From contig NZ_PJRO01000015.1 in NCBI RefSeq assembly GCF_002858745.1, forward strand, positions 1 through 64,000: DNA of 64,000 nt, in the 5' to 3' direction. The stretch is from Mesorhizobium loti. Lineage in GTDB: Bacteria; Pseudomonadota; Alphaproteobacteria; Rhizobiales; Rhizobiaceae. Shown one piece after another: positions 16,345 through 24,265 of the stretch; the stretch's first letter is position 1, and every line of letters begins with the position of its first letter. A model generated the notes under the pieces. That model was not told the origin of the DNA and ran no database searches. It saw only the letters and a list, made by a program, of their open reading frames with translations. Made by a program: the position numbers and the translations under genes.

Positions 16345-17736
16345 TCACTTTCCGCGCATCATCCGAGGCAAACCGGCACCTGCCTTTTCAAAATCCGGTT
16401 CGTCGGTTGTGTGGTCCGCCCATTCCGCATGCTCGGGCCGTTGCCCGATTACCGAAACATGGAAGCCTGCGGCGGACGCCGCGCCCGGCTCGAACGCATT
16501 GCGCAGATCGACGAGCACTGGCGTCCGCACCAGCCGCCTGAGACGGCCTAGGTCGATGCGGCGGATGCTGTCCCACTCGGTAAGCACCACCACCGCATCA
16601 GAATTACGGGCGCATTCGTAAGGATCGTCCAGAAGGGCAACGTCTTCCAGCAGGCGCGCAGCATTCTGCAGCCCTACCGGATCATAGGCACGAACGACGG
16701 CGCCATACCGTTGCAATGTCTCGATCAGCGGCACCGAAGGCGCCTCGCGCATGTCGTCGGTATCGGGCTTGAAGGTCAGCCCAAGCACGGCAATCGTCAA
16801 ACCCTCGACGTCACCGCCGACAGCCTCGATGACCTTGAGCGCCATCTTGCGTTTGCGGGCCTCATTGGCGACGATCGTTTCCTCCACGATGCGCAGAACC
16901 ACGCCGTAGTCTTGGGCGGTCCTGAGCAGCGCCAGCGTATCCTTCGGGAAACAAGATCCGCCGTAACCCGGACCGGCATTGAGGAAGCTTGTGCCGATGC
17001 GCCGGTCCAGCCCGATCCCCAGCGCCAGTTCGCCGACGTTGCTGCCGACCTTCTCGCACAGGTCCGCCAGCTCGTTGATGAACGTGATCTTGGTGGCCAG
17101 GAATGCGTTGGCCGCATATTTGATGAGCTCCGACGTGCGCCTGTCGGTGAAGACGAGAGGGGTGTCGCCCAGAGACCCTTTGTAGAGGGCTGCCATTACA
17201 GCCCGCGCACGACCGTCTTCGACGCCGATGACGACGCGGTCCGGCCTTAGAAAATCACCAATCGCCACACCTTCACGCAGGAATTCCGGATTGGAGGCAA
17301 CCGAAAACGATCCATGCGGGCGCGCGTGAGCGATGATCTTCTCCACCGCGTCGCCCGTGCTGACGGGGACCGTCGATTTGACCGCGACCACGGCGCCTTC
17401 GGCCAGGAAAGGCGCCATCTCGCGCGCCGCCATGTAGACGAACGAAAGATCAGCGTCGCCCTGCCCCGCTCGCGATGGCGTGCCAACTGCGATGAACACC
17501 ACCTGCGCGTTCGTGACCGCCGCGGCGAGATCACAGGTAAAGGCGAGCCTTCCCGCCGCCTGATTGCGCGCCACCATCTTGTCGAGGTCCGGTTCGTAAA
17601 TAGGCAACCGTCCCTTGACGAGACCAGAGATCTTGTCGGCGTTCTTGTCGACGCAGATCACTTCATGGCCCCACTCGGCGAAACACGTCCCGCTGACAAG
17701 GCCCACATAACCCGTTCCAACGACTGCGATCTTCAT
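16345..17736 (-). CDS. ugd: UDP-glucose 6-dehydrogenase
   Basis: 463 residues from the ATG at 17736 (MKIAVVGTGYVGLVSG); a TTG nine bases earlier is less likely. Features are the N-terminal NAD-binding GTGYVG motif, the family signature SNPEFLREG, the catalytic cysteine in GGSCFPKDT near residue 260, and the C-terminal UDP-binding half (VLGLTFKPDTDDMREAPS). It oxidises UDP-glucose to UDP-glucuronate with two NAD+. Inside this operon it supplies the substrate of the UDP-xylose synthase at 20610. I do not recall a dehydrogenase gene at this position of the S. meliloti aps operon, so the insertion appears to make the present locus self-sufficient for UDP-pentose supply. Confidence 0.92.
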   Translation of the reverse strand: MKIAVVGTGYVGLVSGTCFAEWGHEVICVDKNADKISGLVKGRLPIYEPDLDKMVARNQAAGRLAFTCDLAAAVTNAQVVFIAVGTPSRAGQGDADLSFVYMAAREMAPFLAEGAVVAVKSTVPVSTGDAVEKIIAHARPHGSFSVASNPEFLREGVAIGDFLRPDRVVIGVEDGRARAVMAALYKGSLGDTPLVFTDRRTSELIKYAANAFLATKITFINELADLCEKVGSNVGELALGIGLDRRIGTSFLNAGPGYGGSCFPKDTLALLRTAQDYGVVLRIVEETIVANEARKRKMALKVIEAVGGDVEGLTIAVLGLTFKPDTDDMREAPSVPLIETLQRYGAVVRAYDPVGLQNAARLLEDVALLDDPYECARNSDAVVVLTEWDSIRRIDLGRLRRLVRTPVLVDLRNAFEPGAASAAGFHVSVIGQRPEHAEWADHTTDEPDFEKAGAGLPRMMRGK

Positions 17737-17779
17737 GGCACCCAACGCCTAGCGGCGCCCCCTGTTACGCGTTTCACAC

Positions 17780-19627
17780 TCATTCCGTCGTGTTCTCGGT
17801 CGCCCAGCGCCAATGCGGCCTGAACGCCGTCTTGCGCAGTTCTGTACGGCCAACGCCTGCGCCGGCGGCCGAATAGCGCTCCTCGAACAGCTGCAGATGT
17901 TGCGCACCCCAGGCGAGAACCTCGACACTTTCGCGGCCATGCAGGACGGCGGCAAAAGCAGGCAGCGCAACCATCGAAAGAATGCCTGCGGTCACCGCCG
18001 GGCGATAAAACCGACTGACCGCCTTCATACGGTTCTCGCGACCATGCCTGACCAGGATGATGACCGTCAGCAGGGCGTAGAAAACGCTATTGATGATCGC
18101 GAAAAGATAGAAACCGCGACTGGCGCCGGCGTCTTCGACCAACAAGGCTGGCAGAGCAGAGCCTACGGCGATCGCCACGTATGGCGCATACACTCTGAAC
18201 GGCAACGGATCGACTTCCGACGTACCCTTGGGGGTAACGCGAAAATCAACGAAGGTTCCCGTCATCCAGTCCCGCAGAGCGGCAATGCTCCCTGCCAACG
18301 CCCATGGCCAACGCGCCAGCAGGAAGAGTGCGCTTTCCCAGCTCCAGATTTTGGCATCCATAGGCCTGAAGCAGCCTGCCGCACGTAACCGGACGCATAG
18401 TCCGATGAGGACCAGCCATTGCGGCAGAAAATGCGCCAGGAAAGCCGGATAGGTGACGGCGACGAAATTCTCATCGCGCACCAACGCAATGATCGGTGTC
18501 GCCACCATTAGCGCCATCAGCGATGAAAAGAGCGGATACCAGAGCTGAGAAAACAGGAATTGGAACCGCAGGCGCCCGGGCAGGCGCGGCACGTAGATTG
18601 GCGAATATTGCAACAGCAACGTCACCAGACTGCGCGACCACTGGAATTCCTGCGTGACGAGATCGGCAAAAGTGCCGGGGCCATCGCCATGCGCGATCGC
18701 GTTCACCGCATGGATGCCGCGCCAGCCATGCGCATTCATCATCAGCGTCGTGGAATGATCTTCGGCCAGTTCCGGCCCCAGGCCACCGATTTCCTTGAGC
18801 GCCGCCGTACGCACCGCATAGTGCGACCCGAAGCAGAGTGGAGCCAGGCCGGCATTGTGGCCGACTTGCATTGCGCCATGAAGGCTTGCTTCCGCGTAGA
18901 GCCGCCCTCGCGCCGACCAGCTCTGATCGGCATTGCGGTCGCAGATGCTCGGTGCCGAAACGTAGCCCACCGACGGGTCCGCGAATGGCCTCAGCATATG
19001 CCATAGATAATCGGGCTCCGGTACATGATCGGCGTCCAGTTGCGAGACGAAGTCGTAGCGGTCATAGCCGTAGTGATCGTAGAAGAAAGCGAGATTGCCT
19101 TCCTTGCAACGCGTGCGTCGCGGCCATGTAGCGCGATGGTAGTCTATCCGGCCCCGGCGGGTGGAAATGAAGACGCGATGACGGCGGCACCAGTCGATCG
19201 TTTCCGGAGATGGGTCTTCATCGGCAAGCCATGTGTCGTGTTGAACAGTCTGAGCCAGCATCGCACGCAGCGTCTCGGCAACGATGGGAAACGGTTCCGA
19301 GGGCGCCTTGGTCACCACCATCGCGACGCGGCTATCGGTAGGTATTTGCAAGAGGCCGGCTGGCTGCCGCGCACGCGCGAACACAGCGAGCAGATAGATC
19401 GGCATCAGTGTAATCCAGGCAAGTTCGTAGGTGGTCAGAGCGCTTCCGAACAGGCTGAAATGATGAGACGGCTTGAGCCACCAGGCCCAGAAATAGAACA
19501 GGGCGGCGAGCCACAATGCGACACCCATGAAGTATTCCGTACGGCGATATCCCTTCAGCACCGGTGCCAGAAGCGGCTTCCGGGCAAGCCAATCGCAGCG
19601 TGTTTCGTCGATGGGGCGCTTCGTCAC
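17780..19627 (-). CDS. apsS: cellulose-synthase-like family 2 glycosyltransferase (ApsS-like synthase)
   Basis: 615 residues with GTG start behind GGGGG and only 2 bp after the epimerase stop. Two N-terminal membrane helices (about 32-50 and 68-85) precede the cytoplasmic GT-A domain. Catalytic landmarks are LADEDPS (Asp136), the DxD in SQLDADHVP (198-200), ELAEDHST (Glu289-Asp290, the TED-like catalytic base) and QEFQWSRS (326-333), a variant of the Q(Q/R)xRW motif of processive synthases. Four to six more helices follow. It probably polymerises and translocates a glycan across the inner membrane from UDP-sugars made by the co-encoded enzymes. No PilZ domain is seen in the C-terminus, unlike BcsA. 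Confidence 0.85.
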   Translation of the reverse strand: MTKRPIDETRCDWLARKPLLAPVLKGYRRTEYFMGVALWLAALFYFWAWWLKPSHHFSLFGSALTTYELAWITLMPIYLLAVFARARQPAGLLQIPTDSRVAMVVTKAPSEPFPIVAETLRAMLAQTVQHDTWLADEDPSPETIDWCRRHRVFISTRRGRIDYHRATWPRRTRCKEGNLAFFYDHYGYDRYDFVSQLDADHVPEPDYLWHMLRPFADPSVGYVSAPSICDRNADQSWSARGRLYAEASLHGAMQVGHNAGLAPLCFGSHYAVRTAALKEIGGLGPELAEDHSTTLMMNAHGWRGIHAVNAIAHGDGPGTFADLVTQEFQWSRSLVTLLLQYSPIYVPRLPGRLRFQFLFSQLWYPLFSSLMALMVATPIIALVRDENFVAVTYPAFLAHFLPQWLVLIGLCVRLRAAGCFRPMDAKIWSWESALFLLARWPWALAGSIAALRDWMTGTFVDFRVTPKGTSEVDPLPFRVYAPYVAIAVGSALPALLVEDAGASRGFYLFAIINSVFYALLTVIILVRHGRENRMKAVSRFYRPAVTAGILSMVALPAFAAVLHGRESVEVLAWGAQHLQLFEERYSAAGAGVGRTELRKTAFRPHWRWATENTTE

Positions 19628-19629
19628 GA

Positions 19630-20613
19630 CTATACCCCCAATCCGAAGAAGGGGGCCGCCGTGCGCACGATGGTATCGAGATCCGAATATTGCGGCGAAA
19701 AGCCGAGCGTCGAGCGGGCGAGACTGGGATCCGCGTAGAGCGCCGGCGGGTCGCCGGCGCGGCGCGGCTGGATGGCAATCGGAACGCTGTGCCCGGTGAC
19801 GCGATCGATTGTTTCGAGGATTTCGAGGATCGAGGCACCACGACCGGTGCCGAGATTCACGGCGAGATTGCCGCCACCCCGTGCCAGATGCTCATAGGCG
19901 AGCACGTGGGCCCAGGCGAGATCGCTGACGTGTATATAGTCGCGCACGCAGGTGCCGTCGGCGGTGTCGTAATCGTCGCCGAAGACTTCAAGCCGTTCGA
20001 TCCGCCCAGCTGCGGCCAACAGCGCTCTCGGAATGAGATGCGTTTCGGGATCATGCCACTCGCCGAGTTCGCCTTCAGGGTCAGCTCCACAGGCATTGAA
20101 ATAGCGCAGCGCCACGTAGTGCAGGCCGAAGGCGGCGGCATAGTCGGCCAACATATGTTCCGCGATGAGCTTCGTCTTGCCATAGGGATTGATCGGAACC
20201 TGCGGCATGGTTTCGGCGATCGGAAGCTTGGCAGGCACACCATAGGTGGCGCAGCTGGAGGAGAAGATCATCTTGTCCAGCCCGGCCTGCAGAGCAGCAT
20301 CAAGCAGGGACAGCATTCCCGCGACATTGTTGCGGTAGTATTTGGACGGGTCCTCGACGGACTCGCCGACATAAGCTGAGGCAGCAAAATGAATCGCGGC
20401 CACCGGCTGAAAGCGCTTGATCGCACGCATGAGATGCACCGTGTCCAGTACATCGCCGTGAACGAACGGCCCCCAGCGCACCGACGAGCGGTTTCCCGTC
20501 ACCAGATTGTCATAGACGACAGGCTCGAGTCCTCTCGACCGCAACAGCTTGGCTGTATGGCTTCCGATATAGCCGGCGCCACCAGTGACGAGGACACGCG
20601 GGCCGGTCATCAT
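19630..20613 (-). CDS. uxe: UDP-sugar 4-epimerase (UDP-xylose/UDP-glucose 4-epimerase)
   Basis: 327 residues of the extended short-chain dehydrogenase family: GGAGYIGSHTAKLL (NAD binding), SSSCATYG, catalytic Tyr and Lys in NPYGKTK and NACGADPEG. The segment FAASAYVGESVEDPSKYY resembles plant and rhizobial UDP-xylose 4-epimerases more than E. coli GalE, which has GLKAVGES there. It should interconvert UDP-xylose and UDP-L-arabinose and perhaps UDP-glucose and UDP-galactose. Its ATGA start overlaps the uxs stop, a coupled arrangement. An annotation as galE would also be defensible. Confidence 0.87.
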   Translation of the reverse strand: MMTGPRVLVTGGAGYIGSHTAKLLRSRGLEPVVYDNLVTGNRSSVRWGPFVHGDVLDTVHLMRAIKRFQPVAAIHFAASAYVGESVEDPSKYYRNNVAGMLSLLDAALQAGLDKMIFSSSCATYGVPAKLPIAETMPQVPINPYGKTKLIAEHMLADYAAAFGLHYVALRYFNACGADPEGELGEWHDPETHLIPRALLAAAGRIERLEVFGDDYDTADGTCVRDYIHVSDLAWAHVLAYEHLARGGGNLAVNLGTGRGASILEILETIDRVTGHSVPIAIQPRRAGDPPALYADPSLARSTLGFSPQYSDLDTIVRTAAPFFGLGV

Positions 20614-21668
20614 GCCACCTCGGCAATCCTGTGCCTTTTGGCAGTGAGAACGGCGTCGAAGTAAGCGATCGTTTGCTTCAACCCTTCGGCCAGCACCACC
20701 TTGGGCTGCCAGCCGAGCTGACGCATCGCCTGCGAAATGTCGGGACGCCGCTGGCGTGGATCGTCTGTCGGCAGCGGTCGGCGAACGATGCGCGATCGCG
20801 ACCCAGTCAAGGCAAGCACTTGATCGGCAAGTTCGGCGACTGTGAACTCGACAGGGTTGCCCAGATTGACCGGCCCTGTCAGCGAAGGTGGCGAGGCCAT
20901 CATGCGCTGGAAACCGTCGATCAGATCATCGACGAAGCAGAAGGAGCGGGTCTGGGAGCCGTCGCCATAGATGGTGATGTCCTCACCCCTGAGGGCCTGG
21001 ACAATGAAATTGGAAATGACGCGACCATCGTCGGGTCGCATGCGCGGCCCATAGGTGTTGAATATCCGGACGATCTTGATCTCGACACCGCGAACCCTGT
21101 TGAAATCGTGAAACAACGTCTCGGCGCAGCGCTTGCCTTCATCGTAGCAGGAGCGTGGACCGAAGGGATTGACGTTTCCCCAGTAGGTCTCAACCTGCGG
21201 ATGAACGTTTGGGTCGCCGTAGACCTCTGAAGTCGAGGCCTGGAAAATGCGCGCACCATAACGAAAAGCGAGTTCCAGAAGGTTCAGCGAGCCGAACACG
21301 CTGGTCTTGGTGGTATGGATCGGATCGGCCTGATAGTGCGGTGGCGAAGCCGGACAGGCGAGATTGTAGATCTCATCGACCCTCAAATCGATCGGATCAA
21401 CGACGTCGTGGCGAAGCAGCGTAAAGGCGCCCGACGATCTCAAATGCCGAACGTTCTCCGGCATGCCCGTCGAAAAATTGTCGGCGCAGACGACCCGGTG
21501 TCCGTTCCGGATCAGCTGTTCGCACAAATGCGAGCCCAAAAAGCCCGCACCACCAGCAACGAGAATCGTTTTTGAAGACTTAGGACGTCGCGTCGTCGCA
21601 ATGTCGTTCCAAGCCGGCTCAACATTTGCCGGCTCGGAACGAAACAAATTATTGGTAACTTTACTCAC
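20610..21668 (-). CDS. uxs1: UDP-glucuronate decarboxylase (UDP-xylose synthase)
   Basis: 352 residues from a GTG at 21668, chosen because TTGGAGG lies 5 nt upstream. The Rossmann motif is VAGGAGFLGSHLCEQLI; the enzyme-specific segments are YNLACPASPPHYQADPI, STSEVYGDP, ETYWGNVNPFGPRSCYDEGKR with catalytic Tyr and Lys, and RIFNTYGPRM. It decarboxylates UDP-glucuronate to UDP-xylose through a 4-keto intermediate using bound NAD. As first gene of the operon it faces the divergent AraC-type regulator, as uxs1 faces cuxR in S. meliloti. With ugd and the 4-epimerase it completes a path from UDP-glucose to UDP-arabinose. Confidence 0.92.
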   Translation of the reverse strand: MSKVTNNLFRSEPANVEPAWNDIATTRRPKSSKTILVAGGAGFLGSHLCEQLIRNGHRVVCADNFSTGMPENVRHLRSSGAFTLLRHDVVDPIDLRVDEIYNLACPASPPHYQADPIHTTKTSVFGSLNLLELAFRYGARIFQASTSEVYGDPNVHPQVETYWGNVNPFGPRSCYDEGKRCAETLFHDFNRVRGVEIKIVRIFNTYGPRMRPDDGRVISNFIVQALRGEDITIYGDGSQTRSFCFVDDLIDGFQRMMASPPSLTGPVNLGNPVEFTVAELADQVLALTGSRSRIVRRPLPTDDPRQRRPDISQAMRQLGWQPKVVLAEGLKQTIAYFDAVLTAKRHRIAEVA

Positions 21669-22050
21669 AAACGCCTCCAACGAACTCTAAACGACCAGTT
21701 TTGTCTGGTTTATTTTTTTAACCAGAAAATCCAACTCAATATTATTTTTTATATCTCCATCTTACTGCAATAATTAACATCGTGAATTAGTAATTCATCA
21801 TTAAATATTTAGAGCATATGTTCAGGAAAGTGTCGTTATCTTTGAATCCGGGAAATTATCCCGGTGTACATTTCTCTTGATCGAACAGGAGGAGGCACGT
21901 GCGCGAAATACGGCTCACTTCAGATGGTTGTGCCAGCACAAATCGCTGCAAAAAACTGAAGGCTGGCACGAGAAATAAGTTTTTGCGCTGCAACTTTTTG
22001 AAAGGTTGCAACGTTTACCCGGCAAGGTGATCTGGGGTTGGAGGACCTGA
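21669..22050. promoter_or_regulatory. divergent promoter region between uxs1 and the AraC-type regulator
   Basis: 382 bp, strongly AT-rich between 21700 and 21840. Two inverted repeats stand out: TGAATTAGTAATTCA at 21783-21797 and CCGGGA-AATTA-TCCCGG at 21848-21864. Next to the uxs1 start, arms ACCAG (21694-21698), CTGGTT (21705-21710) and AACCAG (21720-21725) can form two mutually exclusive small hairpins. In S. meliloti the corresponding region is bound by the c-di-GMP-responsive activator CuxR; which element here plays that role is not known. Confidence 0.5.
21899..22030 (+). CDS. possible 43-aa leader ORF upstream of the AraC-type regulator
   Basis: A GTG start preceded by the strong ribosome site AGGAGGAGG opens a 43-codon frame ending 20 bp before the regulator gene. 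The product (starts MREIRLTSDGCASTNRC) is basic and has five cysteines, with no recognised domain. The frame contains an inverted repeat (TGCAAC ... GTTGCA). It could be a leader peptide or small protein, or the ribosome site could be fortuitous. Confidence 0.25.
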   Translation: MREIRLTSDGCASTNRCKKLKAGTRNKFLRCNFLKGCNVYPAR

Positions 22051-23202
22051 ATGAGCGATCGTTCGGACCAGCCTGTTAGGTTGAATGTGGCGCCCGACCC
22101 AGTTGGGGCGTCTCGTGTGGAGCGGAGGCGTTGGCCCCGAGAACCCGATTCCACAAACGATGCGGCTTCTACGCCGCCAGCTCTCACGCCGCTGCGTTTT
22201 TCAACAGCATCGTTTGAACCTGCGGAACAGTTCACCATTTGGCGCTCGCATTTGGAGCCCATCGTCGAGGTCGGCCTGCCCGACGGGGTGACGCCGCAGG
22301 ACGGTTTTACCGCCGAGCATACCGCCTGGAACCTCGGCAAGATGTTGCTCGTGCAGCAGCGCACCGCCGCATATCGGTATACAAGATCGGCGGAAAAGTT
22401 GCGTTCGAGTTCGATAGACCATTGGTACATCGGCATCCCACACAAGGGACATGCCTGGACCGAGGTCGATGGTCACGTCGTGGAAAGTCGTCGCGACACG
22501 GTCACCTTCCGCTCGCTTGGCCATCCCTACCGCGGACGGGCCACCGAAAGCGAGGTGACCCTGCTCTACATGCCATACAATCTTTTCGCCGGTCATGCAG
22601 GCATGCTGGTCGCAGCCAACAACTCAGTCTTCTCTGGCAACTACGCGACCCTTTTGATCGACTATATCTGCAGCGTTGAAAAAAGACTGCCGACGCTGGT
22701 GGCCGACGACCTGGCAAAGATCGCGCATACGATACGAGACATGCTTATCACGTGCCTGACGGAGGCCGCGGCCAACAACCAAAACGGGGTCAACCAGTCG
22801 ACATTGAGCGCAATGGAGCGGGTGCACCACTACATCCACAGCAACCTCGGCGCACCCAATCTCAATCCCGAAAGCATCTCTCGTGCCATGGGCATTTCCC
22901 GCACCCGGCTTTACCAGCTGTTCGAGACAAGCGGGGGCGTTCTGAACTATATTCGCAAGCAGCGCCTGCAGGATGCCTATGCGGCGCTCAGCGACCCGAC
23001 CAACAACCAGCGTATACTGGACATCGCCGAAGAGGCGGGTTTCGATGTTGCCGCGAACTTCACGCGTGCGTTCATCCACGAATTCAGGTTGAGCCCGAGT
23101 GAAGTCCGAAAGGCAGCCACCGGCCAGTTGCCCACCGCTGTTCGTGCCGATCAGTCGCCGACGCCAACTTTCGAGAAATGGCTGCGAGAACTGGGGCACT
23201 GA
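22051..23202 (+). CDS. cuxR: AraC-family transcriptional regulator (CuxR-like by synteny)
   Basis: 383 residues. The N-terminal two thirds form an AraC-binding-like domain (FEPAEQFTIWRSHLEPIVEV, HWYIGIPHKGHAWTEVDG). The C-terminal 100 residues hold two helix-turn-helix motifs: NPESISRAMGISRTRLYQLFE near 272 and RILDIAEEAGFDVAANFTRAFIHEFRLSPSEVRK near 325-358. It lies divergent from uxs1, exactly where S. meliloti has cuxR, whose product activates the arabinose-polysaccharide operon when bound to cyclic di-GMP. The family assignment is firm. The CuxR identity rests on gene order, and I could not map the c-di-GMP-contacting residues with confidence. Confidence 0.75.
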   Translation: MSDRSDQPVRLNVAPDPVGASRVERRRWPREPDSTNDAASTPPALTPLRFSTASFEPAEQFTIWRSHLEPIVEVGLPDGVTPQDGFTAEHTAWNLGKMLLVQQRTAAYRYTRSAEKLRSSSIDHWYIGIPHKGHAWTEVDGHVVESRRDTVTFRSLGHPYRGRATESEVTLLYMPYNLFAGHAGMLVAANNSVFSGNYATLLIDYICSVEKRLPTLVADDLAKIAHTIRDMLITCLTEAAANNQNGVNQSTLSAMERVHHYIHSNLGAPNLNPESISRAMGISRTRLYQLFETSGGVLNYIRKQRLQDAYAALSDPTNNQRILDIAEEAGFDVAANFTRAFIHEFRLSPSEVRKAATGQLPTAVRADQSPTPTFEKWLRELGH

Positions 23203-23286
23203 CATGCGGCTTTGGTGTGCATCCGAGCTGCACGATGCCTCTCTTCGACAGAGCCTATCGCCCCTGCCCTCGTTCGGCTTCATGAC

Positions 23287-24162
23287 CTAGCGCTGCTCAC
23301 CAAACCAATCCCAAACTCCCTGAACGTCGACATCCTTGAGTCGATCCTGCGTCGACAGGGCGTACCACGCACGGCCCGTTTCAAGGATATGGCCATAGGG
23401 GTGCACGAGAGCCCGTGCCGCTATGGCCGTCTCGACCAGCGGCAGGCTACCCAGCGCCACGCCCTGGCCGAGTTCGGCCGCGGCAAGCGCAAGATCACTG
23501 TCGCTGAAGTTGCTCCCATGCCAGCTGCCGTTCGCCTCGACGCCGGCACCCTGCAGCCAATCAGCCCAGCCGACGGGACGTTCGTCGTGAATGAGTGGGA
23601 CACCGAGCAAATCGGCGGGCTCATCCAGCCCCTTCGCCAATGCCATGGTTGCAACCGGCGACAGGATATCCTTCGCTATCAGCTGGCACTCGCAACCTTC
23701 GGGCGGCGCTTGGGCATGGATGATCGCGAGATCAATCTCCATCGTCTTGAAATCGATCGCCGCTCCGCTGGTGTCGAGCCAGGGCTCACAAGCCGGCACG
23801 GCCGCCTGCAAGGCAGGCAGGCGATGCAGCAGCCAGCGACGGCTGAAATCGCGCGGCGCGTAGATGACGACGCTGCCGGGCTTTCGATAGGGTTCCAGAC
23901 GCCGATAGCCCTCCTCCATCAGTTCGAGGCAGCGGCGCACGGTGCGCTGATAGTCGCGCCCCGCATCCGTCAACCGGACCTCGCGGCCGATACGCAGGAA
24001 CAGGGGCTGTCCGATATGGCCTTCGAGCAGACGCATCTGGTGGCTGATCGCAGACTGGGTAAGGCCGAGTTCTTCGGCTGCGCGACTGAAGCTTTCGAGC
24101 CGTGATGCCGCTTCGAACCCTTTCAGGAACTGCGTCGGGGGAATGTGTCGAAATCTCGCCAT
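23287..24162 (-). CDS. LysR-family transcriptional regulator (GcvA-like)
   Basis: 291 residues. The N-terminal winged helix is FLKGFEAASRLESFSRAAEELGLTQSAISHQMRLLEGHIGQPLFLR, the GcvA-type version of the LysR DNA-binding domain. The rest is a two-lobe effector domain (VVIYAPRDFSRRWLLHRLP, then MEIDLAIIHAQ). It is transcribed divergently from the agmatine operon with 96 bp between starts, so it probably controls that operon and itself; agmatine or a polyamine would be a reasonable effector. Copies of CATGAATG in the shared intergenic region are candidate binding sites. Confidence 0.85.
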   Translation of the reverse strand: MARFRHIPPTQFLKGFEAASRLESFSRAAEELGLTQSAISHQMRLLEGHIGQPLFLRIGREVRLTDAGRDYQRTVRRCLELMEEGYRRLEPYRKPGSVVIYAPRDFSRRWLLHRLPALQAAVPACEPWLDTSGAAIDFKTMEIDLAIIHAQAPPEGCECQLIAKDILSPVATMALAKGLDEPADLLGVPLIHDERPVGWADWLQGAGVEANGSWHGSNFSDSDLALAAAELGQGVALGSLPLVETAIAARALVHPYGHILETGRAWYALSTQDRLKDVDVQGVWDWFGEQR

Positions 24163-24265
24163 TCATGAATTCCATTCACTGAGAGCAGGAATCCTTCTCA
24201 GTTGTATGGGAGGTGTATCAGCTTAACAATGAGCGCTGTACATGAATGGAGAGTTTGCATGAATG
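24160..24265. promoter_or_regulatory. repeated CATGAATG motif in the LysR/agmatine divergent region
   Basis: The 8-mer CATGAATG occurs at 24241-24248 and 24258-24265 on the plus strand and at 24160-24167 on the minus strand. The outer copies overlap the start codons of the LysR gene and of the agmatine deiminase gene. ATTCATGAAT at 24161-24170 is a perfect palindrome. These may be regulator half-sites, although the copies over start codons may be partly coincidental. Confidence 0.35.
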
